Assembly: GCA_903642265.1 (NCBI GenBank)
Contig: CAHJWN010000015.1
Span: 1-63,945 of the forward strand
Source of the DNA: Acidobacteriaceae bacterium
GTDB taxonomy: Bacteria; Acidobacteriota; Terriglobia; Terriglobales; Acidobacteriaceae
DNA: 63,945 bases
Reading direction: 5' to 3'
Under the pieces are notes generated by a model. The model worked only from the letters and a program-made list of their open reading frames with translations, was not told the origin of the DNA and did no database searches. Positions 37,383 to 46,946 of this stretch are shown piece after piece (the stretch's first letter is position 1; every line of letters begins with the position of its first letter). The translations under genes were made by a program, and so were the position numbers.

Positions 37383-39788
37383 CTAAGTGGGAGTCCGAAG
37401 CAGAAGATAAGCTCCTGCAATCCCAAAGAGCAAGTCTGGCGACCACGCCGCCAGCACGGGAGGTAACGTATTCGCATTGCCCATTGCCTCGAACAGCCCT
37501 GCCACGACCCAGTACGCAATCGCTAAGCCAATCGCTGTGGCGATACCCGCAAGCGACCCACGTTTCCCCATCGATAATGCGAACGGCACCGCCATAATGG
37601 CCATGATCAGCGTGATCAGCGGATATGCGATCTTACGCAGCAACTGGACCCGCAGCCGCATGGTGTCGAAGCCGCTTTGCTTCAAATCCGAAATATAGCT
37701 GGAGAGCTCTCCGAAGGACATCTCCTGCGACTGCAGATCTTCTTTTTTGAAGTAAGACGGCTGTTCGCGAATTTCGGCGAATGTCGCTGTACTAAACTCC
37801 TCAAAACTTCCTACGGTCTCACCCGCAAAACTCCGCTGCCAGCCATTCTCGAAGACCCAGCTATGTCCGTCCCATCGGGCCGACGACGCAAAGATCCGAC
37901 GCCGCAGCACAAACGTATCCGGCTCAAGTTCGAAAACCGAAATGTTCGCAAAGACGTCCTTGTTGCTGTCGAAGAACTGATAATAGAAGATACGCGCCGG
38001 ATCACCTGTTGGCCCTGCCTGCCCCGACATCCACTCTCTGCCAGGCCGCAGGAACGTTTGCGCCGGCTTGTTCTTGATCACCGCGCGCAAAGCCTCCTGC
38101 CGCCTATTTGCGCCTGGAAGGTAAAAATCGTCGAACGCAAAGAGCGCAACGGCGATCATTGCTGCGACCACAAGGACAGGTGTGACCACGCGATACAGAC
38201 TGATCCCTGTGGCCTTCATTGCCGTGAGCTCCGATGAGCGGTTTAGTCCGCCAAAAGTGATAAGCACCGCTACCAGCGCGCACAACGGCGTCACCGAGTA
38301 GATGATGTACGGGACGAGGTTGATAAGGTAGTCGCCGACGGTCACCAGCGCTGTGCGGTTGCGAATAATGTCGCCGATCAGCTCAAAAAAAGTGAAGATC
38401 AGGAACAGGATTGCAAAACTCGACAGTACGAGAAAGAAGTTTCCCAGGAACTCCCGCATCACGTAATCGTCCAACAGCAGTGGAAAGCGTATGTGTAAGG
38501 TCGATCGCACCCGCGCTAATGTCTGTTCCATCGAGTTCGTCGAAGCTGGTCGCGGAGACCCATCGTGCTTTCTCGCAAGGCGCGCATAAAGCCGCCCTAA
38601 TGATTGACTGACGGATGAGAAGATGTTCAGTGCAATGCCGCCGCGCGAGAGTTGCTGGAGCAGCAGGACGCCAATGATGGTGAAGATGATGTTTGCCGAC
38701 CAGACGCCGAGGAACGGCGAAAGCTTGCCCGACTTCGCGAAGGCTACTCCGACCAGTGATGTGAGGTAGTACACAAACACGAGAAGGATTGCGAGAACTA
38801 TGCCAGTGCTGCGCCCGCTGCGCTTCGACGAGAGACCGAGCGGTACGCCCACCAGCATCAATACAAAACAGGCGAATGGGTAAGAGAAACGCGATTGCAG
38901 CTCAATGCGAAAAGGCCGTGAGGAGAGGTCGCCAGCATTAGCAGGGGGCACTCGGCTTAGCCTATACAAGTCATGCAAGCTCAGAGCATGAATCGGCGTA
39001 TCAAGCCGGCTGACGTGCGTGTCGTCCTGTGTGCCAGTTTGAATGGGGATGTCTGTCGTCGAGAATGTCGAGATGTCATACTGCCCCGGGTTCGCCGGTG
39101 ACACCTGGTGCTGCGTTCCGTTCAAGAGATGCAAGCGGATCGCAGTGCCTTCGGATGCGCCGCTCGGATCACCGGGCAGCGCAGGCTCGTTGACCACCAG
39201 GGCGTTATCCGCCGTGGTGATATGCGGCGAGGTTGGCTCACTGAGATCGGCAAGAAATACATGTTTCCAAACGGATGCACCGTTCGAAACCGGCTTCACC
39301 TCCTGCACATAAAGAACATAGTTGCGGAAGTCCTCGTAGAAGACCCGCGGCTGGATCTCAAATGAAGCCTGCGTGGTCTTTAACGAGCTCTCAAGCCGCA
39401 GCAATGCCGCTGCCGAACGGGGCGAAAGGTAGATGGAGTTGAAAAGGCCCAGCGCCAGGCCTACCACGGAGACAATCGAGACGATCCGTACAAAATCGAG
39501 CGCGCCCATCCCGCTCGCCCGCATCGCTGTAATTTCGCTATCCGCTGCAAGCCTGCTGAGTCCCAGCAGAATGCCTACGAGAATCGCCATGGGAATTGTG
39601 ACAGTCAGCGTGCTTGGCAACGTGTACGCAATAATCCGCACAACGTCGTTCGACCCGGCGGAGTTCCTCACCAGCAGGGTAAGAATGTCGGTGAGATGCC
39701 GCATAAACAGCACGAAGGTGAACAGAACGCCGCCGAGTAGGGCGTGCGATGACACTTCGCGAAGAATGTAGCGGGTTAGCAGGCGCAT
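37383..39788 (-). CDS. LptF-LptG fusion, LPS export ABC permease
   Basis: The 801-aa protein contains two YjgP/YjgQ-type permease units in tandem. The first (about 1-395) starts MRLLTRYILREVSSHALLGG and has the LSRLAADSEITAMRASG coupling region. The second (about 430-801) starts LDDYVMREFLGNFFLVLSSF and has NRSSELTAMKATGISLYRVV. Each unit has six helices with a periplasmic beta-jellyroll between helices 3 and 4. In enterobacteria LptF and LptG are separate proteins forming the LptB2FG transporter that extracts LPS. Here one chain probably supplies both halves. LptB is not in the window. It lies 45 nt downstream of the RidA gene. Confidence 0.92.
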   Translation of the reverse strand: MRLLTRYILREVSSHALLGGVLFTFVLFMRHLTDILTLLVRNSAGSNDVVRIIAYTLPSTLTVTIPMAILVGILLGLSRLAADSEITAMRASGMGALDFVRIVSIVSVVGLALGLFNSIYLSPRSAAALLRLESSLKTTQASFEIQPRVFYEDFRNYVLYVQEVKPVSNGASVWKHVFLADLSEPTSPHITTADNALVVNEPALPGDPSGASEGTAIRLHLLNGTQHQVSPANPGQYDISTFSTTDIPIQTGTQDDTHVSRLDTPIHALSLHDLYRLSRVPPANAGDLSSRPFRIELQSRFSYPFACFVLMLVGVPLGLSSKRSGRSTGIVLAILLVFVYYLTSLVGVAFAKSGKLSPFLGVWSANIIFTIIGVLLLQQLSRGGIALNIFSSVSQSLGRLYARLARKHDGSPRPASTNSMEQTLARVRSTLHIRFPLLLDDYVMREFLGNFFLVLSSFAILFLIFTFFELIGDIIRNRTALVTVGDYLINLVPYIIYSVTPLCALVAVLITFGGLNRSSELTAMKATGISLYRVVTPVLVVAAMIAVALFAFDDFYLPGANRRQEALRAVIKNKPAQTFLRPGREWMSGQAGPTGDPARIFYYQFFDSNKDVFANISVFELEPDTFVLRRRIFASSARWDGHSWVFENGWQRSFAGETVGSFEEFSTATFAEIREQPSYFKKEDLQSQEMSFGELSSYISDLKQSGFDTMRLRVQLLRKIAYPLITLIMAIMAVPFALSMGKRGSLAGIATAIGLAIAYWVVAGLFEAMGNANTLPPVLAAWSPDLLFGIAGAYLLLRTPT

Positions 39789-39833
39789 CAGGTAGTCTGC
39801 ATCCCAGTGTAGCGCCTGCTTAAGGCAGCCCCT

Positions 39834-40343
39834 CTACTTCTGCTTCACCGCAATCACTTCAATCTCGACCAGCGCCCAGGGTGCAGCAAGCGCCGCCACC
39901 TGCATCGCCGACCGTGCAGGCTTATTCGGTTGGTCTTTTGTGCCGAAGAACTGCGTGTAGGAAGCCTGCAATCCTGCGAAGTCCAGCTTGTTTCCCAGCG
40001 CCGGATCGCCTGCCAGAAACACTGTCATCTTGACTACATCCTTCATGTCCAGACCCTGCGCTTTCAGCAGTGTCTGTATCTTGGTCAATGCGGAGAAAGC
40101 CTGTGTCTTGGTGTCACCATAGACCGCCGGAGCATTCTTCGCCTGATCGGCGGGCATCACCGGATCGGGAAGCTGTCCGCTTAGATACAACGTGTCACCG
40201 GCCCAGACACCATTTGCAATCGGTGACTTTTCATTCGGTTGCAGATGCTTCACCACAACACCTTGCGCATGCGCCAGGCTCACAGGGACAAGCGGCACAG
40301 CAAGCATTGCCGCTGACATCGCAATCAAGTGCATTCTCAGCAT
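39834..40343 (-). CDS. secreted RidA-family protein
   Basis: The 169-aa protein has a signal peptide (MLRMHLIAMSAAMLAVPLVP, then VSLAHA) and a RidA/YjgF/Rid domain. The domain contains GVWAGDTLYLSGQLPDP, ALTKIQTLLKAQGLDMKDVV then KMTVFLAGD, and the C-terminal ARSAMQVAALAAPWALVEIE then VIAV. Cytoplasmic RidA deaminates reactive enamines; the conserved substrate Arg is present in the ARSAMQV segment. A signal peptide makes that role less certain. GAGGAGAA fixes the start at 40343. It sits between fcl and the LptFG gene, spaced 58 and 45 nt. Confidence 0.88.
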   Translation of the reverse strand: MLRMHLIAMSAAMLAVPLVPVSLAHAQGVVVKHLQPNEKSPIANGVWAGDTLYLSGQLPDPVMPADQAKNAPAVYGDTKTQAFSALTKIQTLLKAQGLDMKDVVKMTVFLAGDPALGNKLDFAGLQASYTQFFGTKDQPNKPARSAMQVAALAAPWALVEIEVIAVKQK

Positions 40344-40401
40344 GAAGTTCTCCTCTTGATAGTGATAAAGATAACCCGAATCGATCACCTTCAACATTCG
40401 C

Positions 40402-41376
40402 TTACAGGAATTGCTCGCGCACGAGCTTCCACGTCTTCGCGATCCCCTGTTCCAACTCGACGGAATGGTGCCACCCAAGCTTGTGCAGCCTGGTCACATC
40501 CATCAGCTTGCGCGGAGTTCCGTCCGGCTTGCTGCTATCGAAGACGAGCTCGCCCATGAAGCCAAGAACCCTTGCCACGGTTTGCGCAAGCTCGCGAATC
40601 GTGACATCTGCGCCAGTGCCGATGTTGATCAGCGGAGGTTCATCCTTCACCAGCAACGATCCAAAACGCTCTTCATCGAGGTTCATGAGGAACAGGCATG
40701 CTTCCGCAGCATCGTCGGAGTGAAGCAGCTCTCGTCTCGGTGTACCGCTTCCCCACACGGAGATGGATGCCGCACCAGTCTTGATCGCCTCGGCAGTCTT
40801 GCGTATCAATGCCGGAAGCACATGCGACGTGGATAGATCGAAGTTGTCACCGGGCCCATAGAGGTTGGTTGGCATGGCTGCAAGATACTTCGTCCCATAC
40901 TGGCGGTTATAGCTCCAGCACATCTCGATCCCCGCGATCTTGGCAAGCGCGTACGCCCGGTTCGTTGGCTCGAGCGGGCCGGTCAGCAAACACGACTCAG
41001 GCATAGGCTGAGGCGCAAGCTTTGGATAGATGCACGAAGAACCCAGGAACAGCAGCCGCTTGACATCCGCCTCTTGACTGCTCTCGATGACGTTCGTCTG
41101 GATGCGCAGGTTGTCACGAATAAAGTCTGCAGGGCGGGTATCGTTCGCCAGAATTCCGCCAACCTTCGCAGCAGCGAGAAACACAAACTCCGGCTTCTCA
41201 CTCGAGAAAAATGCAGCTACCGCTTCAGCATCGAGTAGATCGAGCTCCTGCCGAGATCGCAGCAACAAGTTGGTGTACCCGGCAGCCTCGAGCCCGCGCA
41301 CAATGGCCGACCCCACGAGTCCGTTGTGCCCGGCAACAAATAAGCGGCTATCACGCTCCATGAACGGCTCGGTCAT
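40402..41376 (-). CDS. fcl: GDP-L-fucose synthase
   Basis: The 324-aa short-chain dehydrogenase/epimerase has the NADP-binding VAGHNGLVGSAIVRGLE. The fucose synthase block LFLGSSCIYPKLAPQPMPE contains the catalytic Ser/Cys, YALAKIAG is the Tyr-Lys pair, and NLYGPGDNFD follows. It epimerises and reduces GDP-4-keto-6-deoxymannose to GDP-L-fucose. It lies 5 nt downstream of gmd, the enzyme for the preceding step. The product would feed LPS O-antigen or exopolysaccharide. Confidence 0.95.
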   Translation of the reverse strand: MTEPFMERDSRLFVAGHNGLVGSAIVRGLEAAGYTNLLLRSRQELDLLDAEAVAAFFSSEKPEFVFLAAAKVGGILANDTRPADFIRDNLRIQTNVIESSQEADVKRLLFLGSSCIYPKLAPQPMPESCLLTGPLEPTNRAYALAKIAGIEMCWSYNRQYGTKYLAAMPTNLYGPGDNFDLSTSHVLPALIRKTAEAIKTGAASISVWGSGTPRRELLHSDDAAEACLFLMNLDEERFGSLLVKDEPPLINIGTGADVTIRELAQTVARVLGFMGELVFDSSKPDGTPRKLMDVTRLHKLGWHHSVELEQGIAKTWKLVREQFL

Positions 41377-41381
41377 CAGAG

Positions 41382-42467
41382 TTAATTATCGCGCACGTTG
41401 TACGCCTCGAAGCCATGGAGACGCACCAACGCATCCCGCTCCGCAGACTTCAAGTCTGCTTCGACCATCTCTCGCACAAGGTCGTCGAAGCTCGTTCTTG
41501 GTGTCCATCCGAGCTCGCGCTTGGCTTTTCCCGCATCTCCAAGCAGCGTTTCAACTTCGGCAGGCCGGAAGTATCTTGGGTCAACTCCGATCACGACTTT
41601 GCCATCCTTGCTCCGAGCTTTCTCATCAAGACCTTCGCCGCTCCACGTCAGCTCAACTTCGAGCAAATTCGCGCACCGCTTCACAAATTCGCGCACGCTG
41701 TACTGCTCGCCCGTAGCAATTACGTAGTCCCTCGCTGTCTCCTGCTGCAGCATTAGCCATTGCATCTCGATGTAGTCACGCGCATGTCCCCAATCGCGCT
41801 TGGCATCGAGGTTGCCAAGAAACAATTCTGTTTGCAGACCAACTTTGATGCGGGCCAGTCCGCGCGTAATCTTGCGCGTCACAAACGTCTCGCCGCGCAT
41901 GGGCGACTCGTGGTTGAACAAGATGCCATTGCAGGCATAGATACCGTAGGACTCGCGATAATTCACAACAATCCAATAGCCATACATCTTCGCGACTGCA
42001 TAGGGAGACCGGGGATAGAAAGGCGTCGTCTCTGTCTGGGGTATCTGCTGCACCAGGCCGTATAGTTCGGAGGTGCTGGCCTGGTAGAACTTCGTCTTTT
42101 TCTCCAGACCTAAGATTCTGATCGCCTCGAGCAGCCGGAGCACACCCAGTCCATCCGCGTTGGCTGTGTACTCCGGCTGCTCGAAGGAAACTTGCACATG
42201 CGACTGGGCGGCCAGGTTGTAGATCTCATCCGGCTGCACCTTCTGAACGATCTGAATGAGAGAAGTCGAGTCCGTCATGTCGCCGTAATGCAGAAAGAAA
42301 CGCGGATGCGGTTGATGCGGATCTTCGTAGATGTGGTCGATGCGGGCCGTATTGAACAACGATGCCCGCCGCTTGATGCCGTGGACCTCGTAACCCTTCG
42401 TAAGCAGAAACTCGGCCAGATAGGCGCCGTCCTGGCCGGTGACTCCTGTGATCAACGCTCTCTTCAA
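41382..42467 (-). CDS. gmd: GDP-mannose 4,6-dehydratase
   Basis: The 361-aa protein begins [20 protein letters not shown] with the NADP-binding motif. Further motifs are [39 protein letters not shown], the catalytic [10 protein letters not shown] with the following YAVAK, and [14 protein letters not shown]. It converts GDP-mannose to GDP-4-keto-6-deoxymannose. No ATG is available at the N-terminus; I chose TTG at 42467 because CAGAGG lies just before it. A TTG at 42485 is the alternative. It is the first gene of gmd-fcl. Confidence 0.94.
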   Translation of the reverse strand: MKRALITGVTGQDGAYLAEFLLTKGYEVHGIKRRASLFNTARIDHIYEDPHQPHPRFFLHYGDMTDSTSLIQIVQKVQPDEIYNLAAQSHVQVSFEQPEYTANADGLGVLRLLEAIRILGLEKKTKFYQASTSELYGLVQQIPQTETTPFYPRSPYAVAKMYGYWIVVNYRESYGIYACNGILFNHESPMRGETFVTRKITRGLARIKVGLQTELFLGNLDAKRDWGHARDYIEMQWLMLQQETARDYVIATGEQYSVREFVKRCANLLEVELTWSGEGLDEKARSKDGKVVIGVDPRYFRPAEVETLLGDAGKAKRELGWTPRTSFDDLVREMVEADLKSAERDALVRLHGFEAYNVRDN

Positions 42468-42569
42468 ACGAACCTCTGCGGCCAATCGAGTGACAACGCA
42501 AGGTTATCTTACTGAAGTTCTGAGCGCTCTAAACCGAAAGAGTTATAAATCAGCAGACGCACACAGCAA

Positions 42570-42604
42570 AGCCAGCAGCGCCGAGGGAACCGGCGATGCT
42601 GGCT
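42570..42604 (-). terminator. putative terminator after xylA
   Basis: A 13-bp stem AGCCAGCAGCGCC / GGCGATGCTGGCT with one mismatch lies 18 nt past the xylA stop on the minus strand. The following T stretch is short, so efficiency is uncertain. It would separate the xylan cluster from gmd-fcl. Confidence 0.5.
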
Positions 42605-42621
42605 CGTCCGCTCCGCTACCT

Positions 42622-43953
42622 TTAGATCTTGTCTGTATAGATCGCCCGGGCGAGCAGATTTTCGATCTGTTCCTGCTTTCCCGATTTCGGTTCAGGGTTG
42701 ATCTTTCTTTCAAGCGCCATCTTTTCGATCTCTTCAAGTGAGAACTTACCTGCAAGCATGTCCGCCGCGTGACCCGACTTCCAGCCTGCATACCGCTCAT
42801 CGAGGATTGCGTCGTACTTACCATCCTCTATGAGCTTTGCCGCCGTAAGGAAGGCGCGAGCACATAGATCGGCTCCACCGACGTGGGCGTGGATCATGTC
42901 TTCCGGCGTGAAACTCTGGCGGCGGACCTTTGCGTCGAAGTTGCATCCACCCTTGCCCAGGCCGCCCGCTTTGATGGTGTGGTACATCGACATCGTCATC
43001 GTCCAGAGATCATTCGGAAACTGGTCCGTATCCCATCCCAACAAGGCGTCGCCGCGGTTGATATCGAGCGAACCCAGGATGCCTAAAGCGCCAGCGGTTG
43101 CAATCTCGTGCTCAAAGCTGTGGCCGGCAAGGGTCGCGTGATTTGCCTCAAGGTTCACGCGCACTTCCTTTTCCAGTCCGAACTTCTTAAGGAAGCCATA
43201 TACCGTAGCTGTATCGAAATCGTACTGGTGCGACGTCGGTTCCTTCGGCTTCGGCTCAATCAGAATCTGGCCATCGAACCCGATCTTATGTTTGTATTCA
43301 ACCACCAACGTCAGCAGGCGGCCCATCTGCTCCAACTCCTGCTTCATGTCGGTGTTTAGCAAGGTTTCGTAACCTTCTCGTCCGCCCCATAGCACATAAT
43401 TGGACCCGCCGAGCTGCTTGGTGACGTCCATACAGTTCTTCACTGTCGCCGCACACCATGCGAAGACCTGCGGATCAGGATTGGTGGAGGCTCCTGCCAT
43501 GAAGCGAGGATGCGAGAACAAATTTGCAGTGCCCCACAGAAGCTTCGTCGAATAGGTCTCCATCTTTTCGGCCAGATAATCCGCCATGGTATGGAAGTTT
43601 TTCAGCGTATCAGCAAGGCTCTCGCCAGCGGGTGCCATGTCAGCGTCATGAAAGCAGTAAAAGGGGAGATCGAGTACGCGGAAAAGTTCGAACGCGGCGT
43701 CAGCTTTGACCTTGGCTTGTGCGATCGGGTCGCCCGCAGCCATCCAGGGCCGATTGATCGTCGGTCCACCAAAAGGATCGGTGCCGCTCATCGCAAGCGA
43801 GTGCCAATAAGCTACAGCGAAGCGAAGATGGTCTTTGAGGGGCTTACCCATTACCACGCGCTCTGCGTCGTAGTACTGATATGCGAGCGCTTTATCGCTC
43901 GAAGGACCTTCAAACTTGACAGTTTCGAAATGACTGAAAATTGTCTCGGGCAT
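42622..43953 (-). CDS. xylA: xylose isomerase (class II)
   Basis: The 443-aa TIM-barrel enzyme has [20 protein letters not shown] and [17 protein letters not shown], typical of class [13 protein letters not shown] holds the catalytic His. [37 protein letters not shown] and [17 protein letters not shown] supply the metal ligands, and SLDINRGD follows. It interconverts D-xylose and D-xylulose using two divalent metals. AGGAGA precedes the ATG. It lies 157 nt downstream of the GH3 gene and closes the hemicellulose cluster. A xylulokinase gene is not in the window. Confidence 0.97.
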   Translation of the reverse strand: MPETIFSHFETVKFEGPSSDKALAYQYYDAERVVMGKPLKDHLRFAVAYWHSLAMSGTDPFGGPTINRPWMAAGDPIAQAKVKADAAFELFRVLDLPFYCFHDADMAPAGESLADTLKNFHTMADYLAEKMETYSTKLLWGTANLFSHPRFMAGASTNPDPQVFAWCAATVKNCMDVTKQLGGSNYVLWGGREGYETLLNTDMKQELEQMGRLLTLVVEYKHKIGFDGQILIEPKPKEPTSHQYDFDTATVYGFLKKFGLEKEVRVNLEANHATLAGHSFEHEIATAGALGILGSLDINRGDALLGWDTDQFPNDLWTMTMSMYHTIKAGGLGKGGCNFDAKVRRQSFTPEDMIHAHVGGADLCARAFLTAAKLIEDGKYDAILDERYAGWKSGHAADMLAGKFSLEEIEKMALERKINPEPKSGKQEQIENLLARAIYTDKI

Positions 43954-44110
43954 GGTGTTTCTCCTGGCTAAGATCTCGAGTTATTCCACCCGAGTGCTGC
44001 TAAAAATTTTCGACATGAAAGATGATTTTTCAAGGTACGAATCTGTGTACTTGCGATGCAGCTCCGGGGCTGTAGGCAGCTAAGTGCTGCCTCACGCGTA
44101 TTCGTTTGCG

Positions 44111-46834
44111 CTATTTTGGTATAAGCTGTGTTCCTTCGATCGTAAACACGGCCTTTGCTGAAGCTGTGACGGCATGTGGGTCATTAGGTTGTGCACCGCC
44201 AATCGAAATCGAATACGCTCCCGCTTGAACAGAACGTATTCCACTTGCATCCACCTCGGAGAGATCCCGGGGAGTCAAGGTGAACGTTAGCCGTCGACTC
44301 TCGCCAGGTTGAAGCGATACTCGTTGGAAGCCCTCAAGTTGCAACTTTGGCGAAAGGCCTCCATTTCCCTCAGTAGGCGGAACCAGGTAAAGCTGAGCGA
44401 TCTCATCCCCGGCGACACCTCCAGTGTTCTTTACGTCGACCTCCGCGGTGAGCGAGCCGCCCGCCCGCACCCTGGCCTCCACGACCTTTAAGTTGGAGTA
44501 AGCAAATTTGGTATAGCTCAATCCGTAACCGAAACTGTAAAGCGGCTTGCCATTGAAGTAGCGGTAGGTCCGGTTCTTCATCGAATAGTCGCTAAATGCC
44601 GGTAGATCGTCCACCGAACTGTAGAACGTGACGGGCAGCCGCCCAGCAGGATTGCTCTTCCCCGTGAGCGTGTCTGCAATGGCCTTGCCACCAAACTCTC
44701 CTGGATACCATGCTTCAAGAACAGCGTTTGAGTGTTCCTGTGCCCACTCGGCAGCCACTGCTGAACCGTTCATCAACACGACCACGATCGGCTTTCCAGT
44801 CGCCGCTACGTCTTCAAGCATCTTTACCTGGCTCGCGGGTAACCGCACGTCGGTGCGGTCGCCGCCGTCGAAGCCAGCAACCTTGATCTTCATCTCCTCG
44901 CCTTCCAACTCCGGTGACAGGCCCACCATCGCAATAATGAGGTCCGATTGCATCGCCGCAGCCACAGCTTCTTTCTGCAACACTCCAGGCGGGGGTACCC
45001 ACTCCAGAGTGATGCCTGCACCGAACAACGGTGCACGATGGGTGTAGTCCACCTCAATGGCATGTGGCTTGATGTCTGGGAAGTTGACTTGGAAGCGCGG
45101 CGTTGTGCTTTCGCGGCTCTCTATACCTGTGGTGTCGTAGGTGCTCACCACTTTGCCGTCGATCTTTACGCTGAAGTGTTCGAAATCGCCACATGGATAG
45201 CAGTGTGCCAGGCGCATATTGAACTCTAAATTGCCAGCTTGCGGCGGAATGACATATCCCGTCCAGCGTACGCCGAAGGCGTCCTGCTTCAGGCCCGTGA
45301 CCGGTGCTGCGGAGTTCCAGTCAAAATCGATTTGTGCGTCTTGACGGGTCACGACAGGGGCGCCGCTGAAGCTGGTCGCAACATCCTGCGAAGTGCTTGC
45401 AAAGTACTCTGCGTTGAGACCCTCACCCGTTCCGTCCGCGTGCGAGCGCAGCATGGTAGCTGGAACTGGCAGAGGCACACCATCGGCATAAGGCGCGCCC
45501 TCCGCATAGGTGACTTCGGAATTCTTAAACGCCTCGCGCAGTGCTTCAATCGGCATCTGCGGATCCTTCGGAACGGCGTTGTAGTTGCCTTCAAGCGCAG
45601 AAAGCGATGCAGCATTTGGCCCGATCACCGCAATGCGCTTGTACTTGCCTGGTGCAAGCGGAAGTACACCGTCGTTTTTCAACAGCACCATCGACTCGCG
45701 CGAGGTCCTCAGCGAAAGTGCGAGATGTTCCGGCGAGCGATCCTGGCTGAATGGGATCTGGGCATAAGGTACGTTGGCTGGCGGATCAAACAAGCCGAGC
45801 CGGAACCGCGCCACGAAGAGCCGTTCCAGCGTTCGATCAAGGTCTGCTTCCTTCAGGAGACCATCCTTGACCGCCGCCGGCAGTGAGGAATACGTCGAGC
45901 CGCAATTCGTGTCAGTTCCACTCAACACGCCTGCCGCTGCCGCGTGCTCAGCATCGACTGAAAAGCGATGTGCGTTCTTCTCGAAGAAGTCATCGATAGC
46001 ACCACAGTCGGATGTCACAAATCCGTTGAACTTCCAATCCCCGCGCACGATGTCTGTCAGCAGCAGATCACTTGCACATGCCGGCTTGCCATAGATGGCG
46101 TTGTAGGCGCACATGATCGAGTCGGCGTGCCCTTCGACTATAGCGCGGCGAAATTGCGGTAGGTAGGTCTCCCATAGATCATGCGGAGTTGGATCAACAT
46201 TCGCGCTATGACGCGTGTTCTCCGGACCGCTATGCACGGCAAAGTGCTTTGGGGTGGCGATCACGCGCGGATGCATCGGATCAGGGCCTTGAAGGCCACG
46301 TACAAAGTTGAGTCCCAGCGCTCCCGTGAGGTACGGATCTTCGCCGTAAGTCTCCTGCCCACGGCCCCACCGCGGATCCCTGAAAATGTTGATATTCGGC
46401 GACCAAATTGTGAGACCGAAATAAATGCTGTGCACGCCATTCCGGACTGCTTCGTTGTACTTGGCTCGCGCCTCGGTCGAGACCACTTCCCCTATGCTGT
46501 TCAGCAGGGGTGCATCCCATGTCGCGGCCATCCCGATCGCCTGGGGAAACAGCGTTGAGTAGCCGGAACGCGCCACGCCATGTAGCCCTTCGTTCCAATA
46601 ATCGTAGGCCGGCACACCAAGCCGAGGTAGCGCAGGCGCAGTATTCAGGCTCTGTTCGGCTTTCTCCTGCAATGTCATCTTGGACACAAGATCATGGGCG
46701 CGCTGCTCTGGCGCCAGACTCGGGTCAAGATAGGAAGATCCACCGTTTTGAGCACCGGCTGCAGCGGCAAATAAGGTGCAGGCCATCACAGCGACGATCT
46801 GATAACGTGTAAAACTTCCTACGATGTGAGACAC
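44111..46834 (-). CDS. secreted GH3 glycosidase with PA14 domain (probable beta-xylosidase or beta-glucosidase)
   Basis: This 907-aa protein is read from a GTG preceded by GGAG. A membrane or signal segment is followed by the GH3 N-terminal barrel. The nucleophile is Asp276 in VTSDCGAIDDF, with SPNINIFRDPRWGRGQETYG and ATPKHFAVHSG upstream. The GH3 C-terminal sandwich is interrupted by a PA14-like domain at about 460-600. A fibronectin-III-like domain (VKNTGGVAGDEIAQLYL) closes the protein. The NIFRDPRWGRGQETYGEDP block resembles beta-xylosidases and arabinosidases. With xylA next on the strand, release of xylose is the likely job; exact specificity needs assay. A TTG at 46870 would add 12 residues. 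Confidence 0.92.
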   Translation of the reverse strand: MSHIVGSFTRYQIVAVMACTLFAAAAGAQNGGSSYLDPSLAPEQRAHDLVSKMTLQEKAEQSLNTAPALPRLGVPAYDYWNEGLHGVARSGYSTLFPQAIGMAATWDAPLLNSIGEVVSTEARAKYNEAVRNGVHSIYFGLTIWSPNINIFRDPRWGRGQETYGEDPYLTGALGLNFVRGLQGPDPMHPRVIATPKHFAVHSGPENTRHSANVDPTPHDLWETYLPQFRRAIVEGHADSIMCAYNAIYGKPACASDLLLTDIVRGDWKFNGFVTSDCGAIDDFFEKNAHRFSVDAEHAAAAGVLSGTDTNCGSTYSSLPAAVKDGLLKEADLDRTLERLFVARFRLGLFDPPANVPYAQIPFSQDRSPEHLALSLRTSRESMVLLKNDGVLPLAPGKYKRIAVIGPNAASLSALEGNYNAVPKDPQMPIEALREAFKNSEVTYAEGAPYADGVPLPVPATMLRSHADGTGEGLNAEYFASTSQDVATSFSGAPVVTRQDAQIDFDWNSAAPVTGLKQDAFGVRWTGYVIPPQAGNLEFNMRLAHCYPCGDFEHFSVKIDGKVVSTYDTTGIESRESTTPRFQVNFPDIKPHAIEVDYTHRAPLFGAGITLEWVPPPGVLQKEAVAAAMQSDLIIAMVGLSPELEGEEMKIKVAGFDGGDRTDVRLPASQVKMLEDVAATGKPIVVVLMNGSAVAAEWAQEHSNAVLEAWYPGEFGGKAIADTLTGKSNPAGRLPVTFYSSVDDLPAFSDYSMKNRTYRYFNGKPLYSFGYGLSYTKFAYSNLKVVEARVRAGGSLTAEVDVKNTGGVAGDEIAQLYLVPPTEGNGGLSPKLQLEGFQRVSLQPGESRRLTFTLTPRDLSEVDASGIRSVQAGAYSISIGGAQPNDPHAVTASAKAVFTIEGTQLIPK

Positions 46835-46946
46835 ATATGCTCCGAAAAACCTTGGCCGAAATAATTGCAAGTGCGTCTATTTTCTACCACGCGAAACATA
46901 TCACACGCCACAGCAGAAGGTAGGAGGCTCAAACTTTCGTGAGCAG

